Shown here in pieces: positions 47,131-55,256 of a DNA stretch of 64,000 bases. Numbering within the stretch: the first letter of the stretch is position 1; every line of letters starts with the position of its first letter. A program made the position numbers and the translations under genes. The stretch comes from Pseudobutyrivibrio sp. OR37 (lineage in GTDB: Bacteria; Bacillota; Clostridia; Lachnospirales; Lachnospiraceae). The stretch is taken from positions 1 to 64,000 of the forward strand of contig NZ_FOQF01000009.1 in NCBI RefSeq assembly GCF_900113655.1, read 5' to 3'. The notes below the pieces were generated by a model, which saw only the letters and a program-made list of their open reading frames with translations, did no database searches and was not told the DNA's origin.

Positions 47131-48021
47131 ATGGCTGCAAAAAAGGGAGGATTAGGTAAGGGATTAGATTCTCTTATTGTAAATAAGAACGAAGGTGTAG
47201 TTGCAGTTAATCCAGAACAACATGGATCACCTGTTGAAGTAGATATCGATAAAGTTGAGCCAAATAAGCTACAGCCACGAAAAAACTTTGATGAAGATAA
47301 GCTACAGGACTTGGCTGAAAATATAAAAATACATGGAATCATCAATCCATTATTGGTACAGGATAGAGGAAAGTACTATGAGTTGATTGGTGGTGAGCGT
47401 AGATGGAGAGCAGCACGTATAGCTGGTCTTAAGAAAGTTCCTGTAATCATTATGAATCTAAGTGAGCAGGAGTTTGTAGAGATTTCTCTTATTGATAACA
47501 TTCAGCGTGAGCAGTTAAACCCAATTGAAGAAGCAATGGCATTTGCAAGATTGATTGATGAGTTTAAGTTAAAGCAGGATGAAGTAGCAGAGAGAGTATC
47601 AAAGAGTCGTACAACTATTACTAATGCACTTAGATTATTAAAGCTTGATAAACGTGTTCAAGATATGATTGTTGATGATAAATTAACAACAGGTCATGCT
47701 AGAGCTATGTTATCTATTACCGATTTAGATAAGCAGTATGAGTTTGCAGAAAAGGCATTTGATGAAAAAATGTCTGTTAGAGATGTTGAACGTGAAGTAA
47801 AGAAGTTATTAAGTGAAAACTCCTCTAACAAGAAATCAAAGGTTGGTATTGATCCACAGCTTCAGGCAGTATACCATGATACTCAAGAAAAGCTAAAAGG
47901 TGTTCTTGGTACAAAGGTATTTATCAATGCCAAAGATAATAAAACAGGAAAGCTTGAAATTGAGTATTATTCTCAAGATGAGCTTAATAGAATTGTAGAT
48001 TTACTACAATCTATAAAATAG
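47131..48021 (+). CDS. parB: Chromosome partitioning protein ParB (Spo0J)
   Basis: 296 residues. The CTPase/N-terminal domain holds VEPNKLQPRKNFDEDKL, GGERRWRAARIAGL (GERRxRA motif, about 89-96) and IDNIQREQLNPIEEAMAF, followed by the helix-turn-helix KQDEVAERVSKSRTTITNALRLL (about 149-171) and a C-terminal dimer domain. It binds parS, slides as a CTP clamp and loads condensin. Translationally linked to parA, from which it is separated by one base. Confidence 0.96.
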   Translation: MAAKKGGLGKGLDSLIVNKNEGVVAVNPEQHGSPVEVDIDKVEPNKLQPRKNFDEDKLQDLAENIKIHGIINPLLVQDRGKYYELIGGERRWRAARIAGLKKVPVIIMNLSEQEFVEISLIDNIQREQLNPIEEAMAFARLIDEFKLKQDEVAERVSKSRTTITNALRLLKLDKRVQDMIVDDKLTTGHARAMLSITDLDKQYEFAEKAFDEKMSVRDVEREVKKLLSENSSNKKSKVGIDPQLQAVYHDTQEKLKGVLGTKVFINAKDNKTGKLEIEYYSQDELNRIVDLLQSIK

Positions 48022-48048
48022 AATATACGTTCGATTGGAGAAATAGTA

Positions 48049-48543
48049 ATGATAGAGCAGTACTTAGGAATTAGTACAGATTATATTGTAATAGGTTTAG
48101 CAGCACTTGTGCTTATAATGATGATTCTACTTATAGTATTCATTGTACAAATGAGTAAGCTTAAGAAGAGATATAAAATATTTATGCAGGGTAATGATGC
48201 TAAATCTTTAGAAGATACATTAGTTTATAGATTAGAACAGGTTGATGAATTAATCGAAGCTAATGCAAGCAATGAAAGAAATATTGATACTATCTTCAAA
48301 AATATGAAGAATTGCTTCCAAAAGATAGGTCTTGTTAAATATGACGCTTTTAATGAGATGGGAGGCAAGCTTAGTTTTTCTCTTTGCATGTTAAATGAAA
48401 AGAACTCTGGATACATAATTAATGCTATGCATTCAAGAGAAGGATGCTATACTTATGTTAAGGAGATTATAGATGGAAATTCTATAATTCAACTTGCAGA
48501 GGAAGAGGAACAGGCACTAGAACAAGCTTTAGGCGGTATGTAA
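48049..48543 (+). CDS. DUF4446 family membrane-anchored protein
   Basis: 164 residues. One N-terminal membrane helix (about 14-35) is followed by a short coiled coil (about 50-90) and a C-terminal domain with KIGLVKYDAFNEMGGKLSFSLCMLNEKNSGYIINAMHSREGCYTYVKEI, the DUF4446 pattern. Unknown function, but frequently behind parB in Clostridia. TTGGAGAAA precedes the ATG, 27 bases after parB. Its last base is shared with the next start (TAATG). Confidence 0.8.
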   Translation: MIEQYLGISTDYIVIGLAALVLIMMILLIVFIVQMSKLKKRYKIFMQGNDAKSLEDTLVYRLEQVDELIEANASNERNIDTIFKNMKNCFQKIGLVKYDAFNEMGGKLSFSLCMLNEKNSGYIINAMHSREGCYTYVKEIIDGNSIIQLAEEEEQALEQALGGM

Positions 48544-49415
48544 TGCATAAATATTTACCAGCAATAGGATTTAGTAAACTTAATAATGATACACTTAAGG
48601 ATTTGCTTCAAGAAATAGAGTTAAGACCTGATTACCAGGAATCAGCTATTGATCTTGAAGGAAATCAGTTTGTAGAGATTAGATACATGGTAACCGATAA
48701 TGTTGGTTTAGTACTTCGCGGTATCTATAATAATGATGATGAATTTGTTTTAGATTATTATTATCCAACATTTTTCGGTGATACTGTTTCTCTTGTAAAT
48801 GATGTAGATATTATCAAACAGTCTGATAAAGAAAATTATCAAGTAATGGTAGATGAAATTAGACTGGGTGTTAATCTCATTTTTCAATTGCAGAATATGG
48901 GAGAATATTTAAGAAGACACATAACTGAAGGAAAGAGCAGTAAAAGTAGTGTAAGTCTTGCTGCTTTATCCTTAGAGGGTAAGGTTATCCTTCCATTGTA
49001 TGACAATGAAAAAAGTCGTATTAAGGAAAAAATGAATAACCAAAAGCGTATTGACCTTGTTACTCAGGCACGAGAGGGCAATGAAGAGGCTCTTGAAAGT
49101 CTCACAATGGATGAGATTGATTTGTACCAGCGTATTACAAGAAGAGTTGCAAGAGAAGATATCTTAAGTGTAGTTACAAGCTTCTTTATGCCATACGGAA
49201 TTGAAAATGATAAGTATGAAATACTCGGTGATATTTTAGATGTTAGAGCTGTTGTAAATCATCTCACAATGGAGGAATTATATCTCCTTGTTGTTGAAAG
49301 TAACGACGTAGTATTTGAGGTTTGCATTAATAAAGATAACTTACTAGGTGAACCATTAGTTGGTAGACGCTTTAAGGGAATAATCTGGTTACAGGGCACA
49401 GTTGATTTTAGCTAA
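48543..49415 (+). CDS. DUF3881 family protein
   Basis: 290 residues, soluble, acidic. The N-terminus MHKYLPAIGFSKLNNDTLKDLL and the central segment MGEYLRRHITEGKSSKSSVSLAALSLEGKVILPLYDNEK match DUF3881, which is confined largely to Lachnospiraceae and has no known function. No catalytic motif is evident. It starts in the stop of the DUF4446 gene (coupled translation) and is the last gene before tRNA-Arg. Confidence 0.75.
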   Translation: MHKYLPAIGFSKLNNDTLKDLLQEIELRPDYQESAIDLEGNQFVEIRYMVTDNVGLVLRGIYNNDDEFVLDYYYPTFFGDTVSLVNDVDIIKQSDKENYQVMVDEIRLGVNLIFQLQNMGEYLRRHITEGKSSKSSVSLAALSLEGKVILPLYDNEKSRIKEKMNNQKRIDLVTQAREGNEEALESLTMDEIDLYQRITRRVAREDILSVVTSFFMPYGIENDKYEILGDILDVRAVVNHLTMEELYLLVVESNDVVFEVCINKDNLLGEPLVGRRFKGIIWLQGTVDFS

Positions 49416-49432
49416 ATATCAGTGACAAAGCA

Positions 49433-49461
49433 TTGATTTTTTTAGCATACTAGATTAAAAT
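49433..49461 (+). promoter_or_regulatory. Promoter of tRNA-Arg
   Basis: -35 TTGATT (49433-49438) and -10 TAAAAT (49456-49461), 17-base spacer, 13 bases before the tRNA. Confidence 0.7.
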
Positions 49462-49474
49462 CAAATAGTTGCTT

Positions 49475-49548
49475 GTTTGAGTAGCTCAGCTGGATAGAGC
49501 GTCCGCCTCCTAAGCGGAAGGTCGTGGGTTCGAATCCCATCTCGAACA
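49475..49548 (+). tRNA. tRNA-Arg (anticodon CCU)
   Basis: 74 bases: acceptor GTTTGAG/CTCGAAC, D arm GCTC/GAGC, anticodon loop CTCCTAA with CCT, T loop TTCGAAT. CCA is not encoded. It decodes AGG. A terminator follows directly. Confidence 0.96.
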
Positions 49549-49555
49549 TGATCTA

Positions 49556-49585
49556 AGAAGTCGATTTATTCGACTTCTTTTTTTT
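49556..49585 (+). terminator. Terminator after tRNA-Arg
   Basis: A 9-bp stem (49556-49564 with 49570-49578, loop of 5) followed by a run of seven T. Confidence 0.9.
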
Positions 49586-49775
49586 ATAGGGAATAATAAC
49601 AATTTAGCCACAGATATTTCGCAATAATAAGTTACAATACTTTTAATGTGATAAGTAGTCTAAATATTGCAAATATTGTATAATATAGAATAAGTTATTT
49701 GACAATGCTAGTGCTAAAAAGGCACTTCTTTAGATTATTTCAGAGGGGGAAAACAATCAAAAGGAGGAAAGGCGA

Positions 49776-50384
49776 ATGGCAGATGTAACTTTATCAAGAG
49801 AGCAACAAGATACACTTGGAGAGATTGCGAATATCAGCATGGGATCTTCAGCAACTTCATTAAGTGCACTTTTGAATAATTTAAAGGTAGATATCACAAC
49901 ACCTAAAATCGAATTAATTAGGAAAAGTGAATCTTTGGATGACTATCATAACGTATGCGTTTTGGTTCATATTAATTATGTTAAGGGTTTATCAGGAAGT
50001 AACGTATTAATATTAAAAGAGAATGATGTAAAAATTATAGCTGATTTAATGATGGGTGGTCCAGGTGTTGCTGGTCCAGACGAAATTGGTGAAATTCAGT
50101 TGTCTGCTGTGTCAGAAGCTATGAACCAAATGATGGGAAGTGCAGCTTCATCGATGTCACAGTTACTTGATAGAGTGGTAGATATTTCACCACCAAAAAC
50201 AGACAACATTGATGTAGAAAGTGTAAAGATATTTGAGAGATTATTTGAATCACCAGAAGTAGATTTTGTAAAAGTAACATTTAATTTAAAAATTGGAACG
50301 GTAGTAGATTCAGTGATGGTGCAGCTGTATCCTATTACTTTTGCTAAAGATATGGTATCTCTATTTGAAAAAAAGGATAATTAG
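49776..50384 (+). CDS. CheC/FliY-type chemotaxis phosphatase domain protein
   Basis: 202 residues, soluble. Two pseudo-repeats carry the CheC active-site pattern E-x-x-N: LGEIANISMGSSATSLSALL (about 10-29) and SEAMNQMMGSAASSMSQLL (about 112-130). Both Glu and Asn residues are present, so both sites may dephosphorylate CheY-P. FliY has this domain plus a FliN-like C-terminus, which is missing here. No flagellar or other chemotaxis gene is in the window. The next gene starts 9 bases later and may be its partner. A strong AAGGAGG site precedes the ATG. Confidence 0.85.
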   Translation: MADVTLSREQQDTLGEIANISMGSSATSLSALLNNLKVDITTPKIELIRKSESLDDYHNVCVLVHINYVKGLSGSNVLILKENDVKIIADLMMGGPGVAGPDEIGEIQLSAVSEAMNQMMGSAASSMSQLLDRVVDISPPKTDNIDVESVKIFERLFESPEVDFVKVTFNLKIGTVVDSVMVQLYPITFAKDMVSLFEKKDN

Positions 50385-50392
50385 GGGGCGAA

Positions 50393-52000
50393 ATGGACGA
50401 GAACGCTAAAGCAATTCAAAGAGAAATAGCCAAGGATAAGATTCAGGTAATACTAGCAAGTATAGCCCTTGCAGTGCTGATAATCATGGAGTTCTATATC
50501 ATGATAAATTTCAGAAGTAATTTTATTGCAATGGCAATTGGCATATTACTTATGATTGTTGCGCTTTTTTTCCTGATTAGTGCGTTAATGGATATGTCTT
50601 TAAAGCAAAAAGACATAGAAAATGAAAAATATGAAGAAATATATAATGCGCAGAAAGCGTCTTATCTCGTTATCAAAAAAAGCTTTGATGAAATGGAGCA
50701 AAGGCTTCGTGCTATAGAAGCAAATAGCTCACTACCAGCAGAAGATATTATCAATGCACAAAAGGCAGTGGCTAAAGTTACTATTTCTCGAAGTAAAGAA
50801 AATACAGATGCTCTCATGAACTCAAATGATGAGCTTATAAATCAAATAGTAAATATCAAGGAGATAATAGATAGTAATAATAATCAAATTTTAGAAAAGC
50901 AGCAATCTTTGTTGAAGGAATCAAATTTTGATATTCAACAAAAAATATCGGAACTTACATCTCAGATTTCTATCATTGAAGGAAAAATACAAAATGGAAT
51001 TCCAGTGATGGCAGCACAACCAATTCAGCCGATACAGATGGTTCCACCTCAGATGCAGGCTATGGCTCCTGAGCCACAAGTAGCACCTGTAGAGTCTGTA
51101 ACAGAAACATTAATGGAAGAGCCAGTGATGGAAGAACTTCCAGTTGAAGAGGCAGTAGCAGAAGAGCCGGTAATGGAAGAACTTCCAGCAGAGGAGGCAG
51201 TAGCAGAAGAGCCGGTGATGGAAGAACTTCCAGCAGAGGAGCCAGTGGCAGAAGAGCCAGTGATGGAAGAACTTCCAGCAGAGGAGCCAGTGGCAGAAGA
51301 GCCAGTGATGGAAGAACTTCCAGCAGAGGAGCCAGTAGCAGAAGAGCCAGTAATGGAAGAACTTCCAGCAGAGGAGCCAGTGGCAGAAGAGCCAGTAATG
51401 GAAGAACTTCCAGTTGAAGAAACCTCTGTGGAGGAAGTACCAGCAGAAGAAGTAGTAGATGATTTAGGATTAGATTTAGATGCTGTCGTAGAAGAGGAAT
51501 CTGGAGCTGATGATTTAGGATTAGACTTAGATGCAATAGTTGAGGAGCCTACAGAAGAACTTCCAGTAGAAGAAGTAGAAGAAGAAATAGTAGAAGACTT
51601 AGGATTGGATTTAGATTCAGCTACTGAAGAAGTGATGATGGAAGAGCCAATAGTTGAAGAAGCACCGCCTGAAGAAATAGTGGCCGAAGAACCAACAGCG
51701 GGAGAAGCTCCTGCCGAAGAAATAGTGGCAGAAGAACCAGTAGCGGAAGAAGCACCAGCTGAAGAAATAATAACAGAAGAGCCAGTAGCAGATGACCCTG
51801 GTTCAAATCTGGATGCATTACTTGAAGAAATTGGAGAAACTGTTGAAGAACCTGAACCGGAGCCTGAGCCAGAGCCAGAGGCACCTCCAGAGGAACCTAA
51901 GGATGATTCAATAGTTATTCCGGATGTAGGAGTAGATTTAACTGATCCAAATAGGGTAATGAGTCCTGAAGAAATAGAAAAACTATTCGCAAATATTTAA
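50393..52000 (+). CDS. Membrane-anchored acidic repeat protein with FliM-like C-terminal motif
   Basis: 535 residues. Two N-terminal membrane helices (about 16-36 and 43-66) are followed by a coiled coil (about 75-200), a Pro/Met/Gln-rich stretch, and a long acidic region made of seven 15-residue repeats of EEPVMEELPAEEPVA type (about 242-346), three DLGLDLDAxxEE units, and further EEAPAEEIVAEE repeats. The last 13 residues, MSPEEIEKLFANI, resemble the LSQxEIDALL peptide at the N-terminus of FliM and FliY that binds phospho-CheY. It lies 9 bases behind the CheC-type gene, so a joint signalling role is inferred. Not a recognised family. Confidence 0.6.
   Translation: MDENAKAIQREIAKDKIQVILASIALAVLIIMEFYIMINFRSNFIAMAIGILLMIVALFFLISALMDMSLKQKDIENEKYEEIYNAQKASYLVIKKSFDEMEQRLRAIEANSSLPAEDIINAQKAVAKVTISRSKENTDALMNSNDELINQIVNIKEIIDSNNNQILEKQQSLLKESNFDIQQKISELTSQISIIEGKIQNGIPVMAAQPIQPIQMVPPQMQAMAPEPQVAPVESVTETLMEEPVMEELPVEEAVAEEPVMEELPAEEAVAEEPVMEELPAEEPVAEEPVMEELPAEEPVAEEPVMEELPAEEPVAEEPVMEELPAEEPVAEEPVMEELPVEETSVEEVPAEEVVDDLGLDLDAVVEEESGADDLGLDLDAIVEEPTEELPVEEVEEEIVEDLGLDLDSATEEVMMEEPIVEEAPPEEIVAEEPTAGEAPAEEIVAEEPVAEEAPAEEIITEEPVADDPGSNLDALLEEIGETVEEPEPEPEPEPEAPPEEPKDDSIVIPDVGVDLTDPNRVMSPEEIEKLFANI
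51116..51430 (+). repeat. Seven tandem 45-bp coding repeats
   Basis: Seven in-frame copies of a 45-base unit coding EEPVMEELPAEEPVA with minor changes; units 2-6 are nearly identical at the DNA level. The copy number could vary between strains by slippage or recombination without changing the frame. Not a CRISPR, as there are no spacers. Confidence 0.9.
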
Positions 52001-52006
52001 TAACAT

Positions 52007-52035
52007 GCACCTGTCACTAGGCAGGTGCTTTATTT
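52007..52035 (+). terminator. Terminator after the acidic repeat gene
   Basis: A 7-bp stem (GCACCTG 52007-52013 with CAGGTGC 52022-52028, loop of 8) followed by TTTATTT. It ends the CheC-type/acidic-repeat operon. Confidence 0.75.
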
Positions 52036-52056
52036 AATAAAAAATAAAAAAAACAC

Positions 52057-52085
52057 TTGCAAAAAGTTCTAATAGGTTATATAAT
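52057..52085 (+). promoter_or_regulatory. Promoter of tRNA-Lys
   Basis: -35 TTGCAA (52057-52062) and a perfect -10 TATAAT (52080-52085) with a 17-base spacer, 28 bases before the tRNA. Confidence 0.75.
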
Positions 52086-52113
52086 AATCCATGTTGCTGA
52101 GGCAATTGGATAC

Positions 52114-52186
52114 GCGCGATTAGCTCAGCTGGCAGAGCACCTGACTCTTAATCAGGGTGTCCAGGGTTCGAACCCCTGATCGCGCA
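52114..52186 (+). tRNA. tRNA-Lys (anticodon CUU)
   Basis: 73 bases: acceptor GCGCGAT/ATCGCGC, D arm GCTC/GAGC, anticodon loop CTCTTAA with CTT, T arm CAGGG/CCCTG with TTCGAAC. CCA is not encoded. Confidence 0.95.
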
Positions 52187-52190
52187 CTTA

Positions 52191-52218
52191 ACCGTCGATA
52201 TGTGTCGACGGTTTTTTT
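52191..52218 (+). terminator. Terminator after tRNA-Lys
   Basis: An 8-bp stem (52191-52198 with 52205-52212, loop of 6) followed by seven T. Confidence 0.9.
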
Positions 52219-52233
52219 GTATATAAAAATATA

Positions 52234-52263
52234 TCAAAAAATCCTCCACTATAAAAGTGGAGG
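52234..52263 (-). terminator. Terminator after trmB
   Basis: An 8-bp stem (CCTCCACT 52243-52250 with AGTGGAGG 52256-52263) followed on the minus strand by ATTTTTT. It is the convergent counterpart to the tRNA-Lys terminator. Confidence 0.85.
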
Positions 52264-52272
52264 TATAATATA

Positions 52273-52917
52273 TTATCTACTAGCTATAAGCTTAAAAATA
52301 GGATTTCCCTGACTAGAAAATTTTTCTTCATATTCTGTCATAACGTTTCCCTCATTCATAGCAGAATCATTATGCAAATCATAAGTAACAGCATCTAATT
52401 TCCATAGAGGGTGATTTGTAATTTCCTCAACAGAAAAATCAAATAAATCCTTATTATCTGTTTTAAATTCAATATGACCATCTAAAGCCAATATAGAATT
52501 ATACCTATTTAAAAATGTAGATGAGGTAAGACGACGCTTAGCGTGTCTATCCTTTGGCCAAGGATCGCTAAAATTAAGATAAATTCTATCAACCTCTCTA
52601 CATGAAAAAATATCAAGAATATCGGCAGCATCAAAGCAAATAAAACGAAGATTAGGAATTTCTTCCTCTTCAACTTTTTGAACAGCACGTAATAAAACGC
52701 TAGTGTATCGTTCTATACCAATATAATTAATATTTGGATTTTGTTTTGCCAGTGTAGTGATAAACTGTCCCTTGCCCATACCTATCTCGATATAGAGTGG
52801 ATTATCATTTTGAAAAAGCTCTGATTTATATTTACCCTTAAGCTTTATTGGTTGATTGATACAGTATGGACTGTTAGCAACTACCTCATCAGCTCCAGGG
52901 ATATTTCTTAATCTCAT
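52273..52917 (-). CDS. trmB: tRNA (guanine46-N7)-methyltransferase
   Basis: 214 residues from the ATG at 52917. SAM-binding motif YIEIGMGKGQFITTLA (about 42-57), the family motif NFSDPWPKDRHAKRRL (about 113-128) and the C-terminal YEEKFSSQGNPIFKL are all present. It makes m7G46 in tRNA. A TTG start 12 bases further up overlaps GGAGG, so the inner ATG is used. It is one of only three minus-strand genes to the right of oriC. Confidence 0.95.
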   Translation of the reverse strand: MRLRNIPGADEVVANSPYCINQPIKLKGKYKSELFQNDNPLYIEIGMGKGQFITTLAKQNPNINYIGIERYTSVLLRAVQKVEEEEIPNLRFICFDAADILDIFSCREVDRIYLNFSDPWPKDRHAKRRLTSSTFLNRYNSILALDGHIEFKTDNKDLFDFSVEEITNHPLWKLDAVTYDLHNDSAMNEGNVMTEYEEKFSSQGNPIFKLIASR

Positions 52918-53041
52918 AATTACCTCCAAAAATAAAATCTTTTGCGCTCGAAGGATATATTATAACATAATTTTTTCAATAATAGTATTGCAAGTATATA
53001 AAAAGGAAGTTTATACTAGATAAGCGAAAAGGAATAAGATT

Positions 53042-54433
53042 ATGATTATAAAGAAACATATTACAAAGGCAATAGCCTTTCTATTTTTATTTAATGGGTT
53101 ATTGGTAGCCCAAACCAATATTGCGAAAGCAGCAGATTATTGGCCAAACAGTGTTGGAGTTACAGCTGAATCGGCTATTATCATGGAGCAGGAAACGGGA
53201 ACGATTCTATATTCTAAGAATATAGATGAGGAACATTTTCCAGCTAGTATTACAAAAATAATGACTGCTCTAATAGTTCTTGAAGAATGCGATTTGGATG
53301 AAAAGGTAACCTTCTCAGCTGAAGCAGTTTATGGAACGGAGTTAGGATCTTCAAGTATCGCCCGCGATGTAAATGAAGAGATGACAGTTGAGCAAACGTT
53401 GTATGGAATGATGCTGGAATCCGCTAATGAATGTGCCTATGCTTTAGGTGAGCATGTGGCAGGAGATATACCATCTTTTGTTGATATGATGAATGCTAAA
53501 GCAAAAGAGTTGGGGTGTACACATACTCATTTTAATAATACAAATGGACTTCCTGATGATGAGCATTATACAACAGCACATGATATGGCATTGATTGCCA
53601 GGGCAGCATATGAAATACCTAAGTTTGCCGAAATAGTAGGAACAAAAAATTATACGATTCCACCTACTAACAAGCACGCTGATCCAACACCACTTAACAA
53701 TCATCATCAAATGCTACATTATTACAAGACTAATAAATATCTTTATGATTATTGTTTAGGTGGTAAGACAGGATATACTGTAGTGGCAGGTGCAACCTTA
53801 GTTACATATGCTAAAAAGGATGGCATGACGCTAATCTGCGTTGTTATGAAGGATACAACAACAGATGAATATATAGATACAACAAATCTGTTTGAATATT
53901 GCTTCGATAACTTTAGTACCAATAAGGTGGCAGATTTCGCATCAATATCTGAGGATGATACAAATGTAACTGGAATTCTTAGCGAGAATAGCGATTTAAT
54001 TAAGATAGATAAATCAGGCCTAGTAGTAATTCCAAAGACAGCAAGTGTGTTAGATGTGCAGGCTGAGGTTGTTCCATATTCGGAAAAAGATAACAGCGCA
54101 GTTATAGGGCAGCTAAGATACACCTATGCAGGTCGAGAGGTAGGATTTGCAAATCTGGTATTTACCAGTGCACAGACAGGAAGCTATCCATTCGATAATT
54201 TACCTGTAGAGAAGGGTGGTAGTGGAAAAGATTACATCCAGGTAAACTATCCTAAAATCGGATTGATATTACTAGTACTTGCAGTAGTTATTGCAATCAT
54301 CCTTTACATAAGAAGTAAATCTAGTGAAATTCTCTTATTCAAGCATAGATATGCAAGCAGGCATGCAAAGCCTTCTACAAAAGGCATGGTTATCATAAGG
54401 AATAACGGAAAAAAGAGAAGAAGACGTAAATAA
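53042..54433 (+). CDS. D-alanyl-D-alanine carboxypeptidase (DacA-type PBP)
   Basis: 463 residues. A signal peptide (1-30, KAIAFLFLFNGLLVAQTNIAKA) leads to a peptidase S11 domain: SITK (Ser-x-x-Lys, in FPASITKIMTAL, about 68-71), SAN (ESANECAYAL, about 126-128) and KTG (GGKTGYTVVAG, about 238-240). A C-terminal domain (about 290-390) precedes a membrane helix (about 400-422) and a basic tail GKKRRRRK. It trims pentapeptides in peptidoglycan. The C-terminal transmembrane anchor instead of an amphipathic helix is typical of Clostridia. AAAAGGAAT precedes the ATG. Confidence 0.94.
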   Translation: MIIKKHITKAIAFLFLFNGLLVAQTNIAKAADYWPNSVGVTAESAIIMEQETGTILYSKNIDEEHFPASITKIMTALIVLEECDLDEKVTFSAEAVYGTELGSSSIARDVNEEMTVEQTLYGMMLESANECAYALGEHVAGDIPSFVDMMNAKAKELGCTHTHFNNTNGLPDDEHYTTAHDMALIARAAYEIPKFAEIVGTKNYTIPPTNKHADPTPLNNHHQMLHYYKTNKYLYDYCLGGKTGYTVVAGATLVTYAKKDGMTLICVVMKDTTTDEYIDTTNLFEYCFDNFSTNKVADFASISEDDTNVTGILSENSDLIKIDKSGLVVIPKTASVLDVQAEVVPYSEKDNSAVIGQLRYTYAGREVGFANLVFTSAQTGSYPFDNLPVEKGGSGKDYIQVNYPKIGLILLVLAVVIAIILYIRSKSSEILLFKHRYASRHAKPSTKGMVIIRNNGKKRRRRK

Positions 54434-54481
54434 AGACAATAATTGTCTGTAATGCATCAATAAAAGACATAATGAAATATA

Positions 54482-54514
54482 AAAAGACAGCTGATTTTCA
54501 TCATGCTGTCTTTT
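54482..54514. terminator. Hairpin between convergent genes
   Basis: A 10-bp stem (54482-54491 with 54505-54514, loop of 13) with AT-rich flanks; it may end the carboxypeptidase transcript and the minus-strand gene from the other side. A short perfect palindrome GACAATAATTGTC lies at 54435-54447. Confidence 0.65.
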
Positions 54515-54561
54515 ATATTCAGTATAGACATGAAATGATTTGTATATTAAACACAAACAAA

Positions 54562-55074
54562 TTATCTATTTATCAAACTATTTATCATAATTTCTAGCTG
54601 TTGTTTATTGTTAGTGAACAAAATTAATCCCTTAGAAGAATTAATTATAGTAATTATTTTATCAGCAAAGGTTTCTGATTCAGAGAGAAGCTGATATAGA
54701 TAATCCTTGTAGGTGCCATCTGCTTTAAGAAAAAGTGTTTGATAATCTTCGAAAGCAGTAAGCTGGCAATTACATTTTTGCATCATAAAGGCTATTTCTT
54801 TATCCTGATTTAACTGCGCCTCAGTTTTATTGATGATGAAATAACCTCGTTCATCCTTTGGCATACCAAGAGATTTTACTGCACGCTGAACTTGCTTGGT
54901 AAGACTTTCACTGGCAGGATATAAAGATTTAAAATATCCCATGAAATCGGATGCAGTTTTAAAGTGTTCATTAGTCCCACGTTCCAACACTTCAGTCATC
55001 AAAATCTTTTTGATAATCTTCTCACATTCCTTACGTGAAGGATTTTTTCTAAGCCCCATAGTTTCTTCAGACAT
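54562..55074 (-). CDS. ArgR-like small protein of unknown function
   Basis: 170 residues, no firm family. The N-terminal half ends in SLTKQVQRAVKSLGMPKDERGYFII, with the layout of an ArgR winged helix (helix then turn-helix then GY). The C-terminal half has ADKIITIINSSKGLILFTNNKQQLEIMI, which recalls the arginine-binding/oligomer domain of ArgR, but the usual GTIAGDDT motif is absent. It may be a diverged ArgR-type regulator. A strong TTTGGAGG site precedes the ATG. It is divergent from the AbiEi-like gene, with 182 bases between. Confidence 0.45.
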   Translation of the reverse strand: MSEETMGLRKNPSRKECEKIIKKILMTEVLERGTNEHFKTASDFMGYFKSLYPASESLTKQVQRAVKSLGMPKDERGYFIINKTEAQLNQDKEIAFMMQKCNCQLTAFEDYQTLFLKADGTYKDYLYQLLSESETFADKIITIINSSKGLILFTNNKQQLEIMINSLINR

Positions 55075-55256
55075 ATTTTAACCTCCAAAGACATCATATT
55101 TTGTATTATCTAAATTATAAGACAGTAAATAAACAAATAAAAGACAGCAACTGTTACAAAAATAGAATGTGAAGAATTGGTTAATTAATTGACTTCCTAC
55201 ATTTACAATGGGATAATGAAGAAAATAACCTCGTGATGCATGTAGGAGTGGAAAAA

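Noticed and set aside
49700-49735. Hairpin AGTGC...GCACT with TTCTTT before the CheC-type gene, possible riboswitch or attenuator
   Set aside because: Only a 5-bp stem, no known aptamer motif; a TATAAT at 49678-49683 lacks a good -35, so no regulatory call was made.
51116-51430. CRISPR-like direct repeats
   Set aside because: Repeats are contiguous, in frame and code for EEPVMEELPAEEPVA; no spacers and no cas genes.
51060-51884. Leu-rich minus-strand ORFs opposite the acidic repeats
   Set aside because: They are the reverse reading of GAA/GAG/CCA repeats; no ribosome site and a biased Leu/Pro composition.
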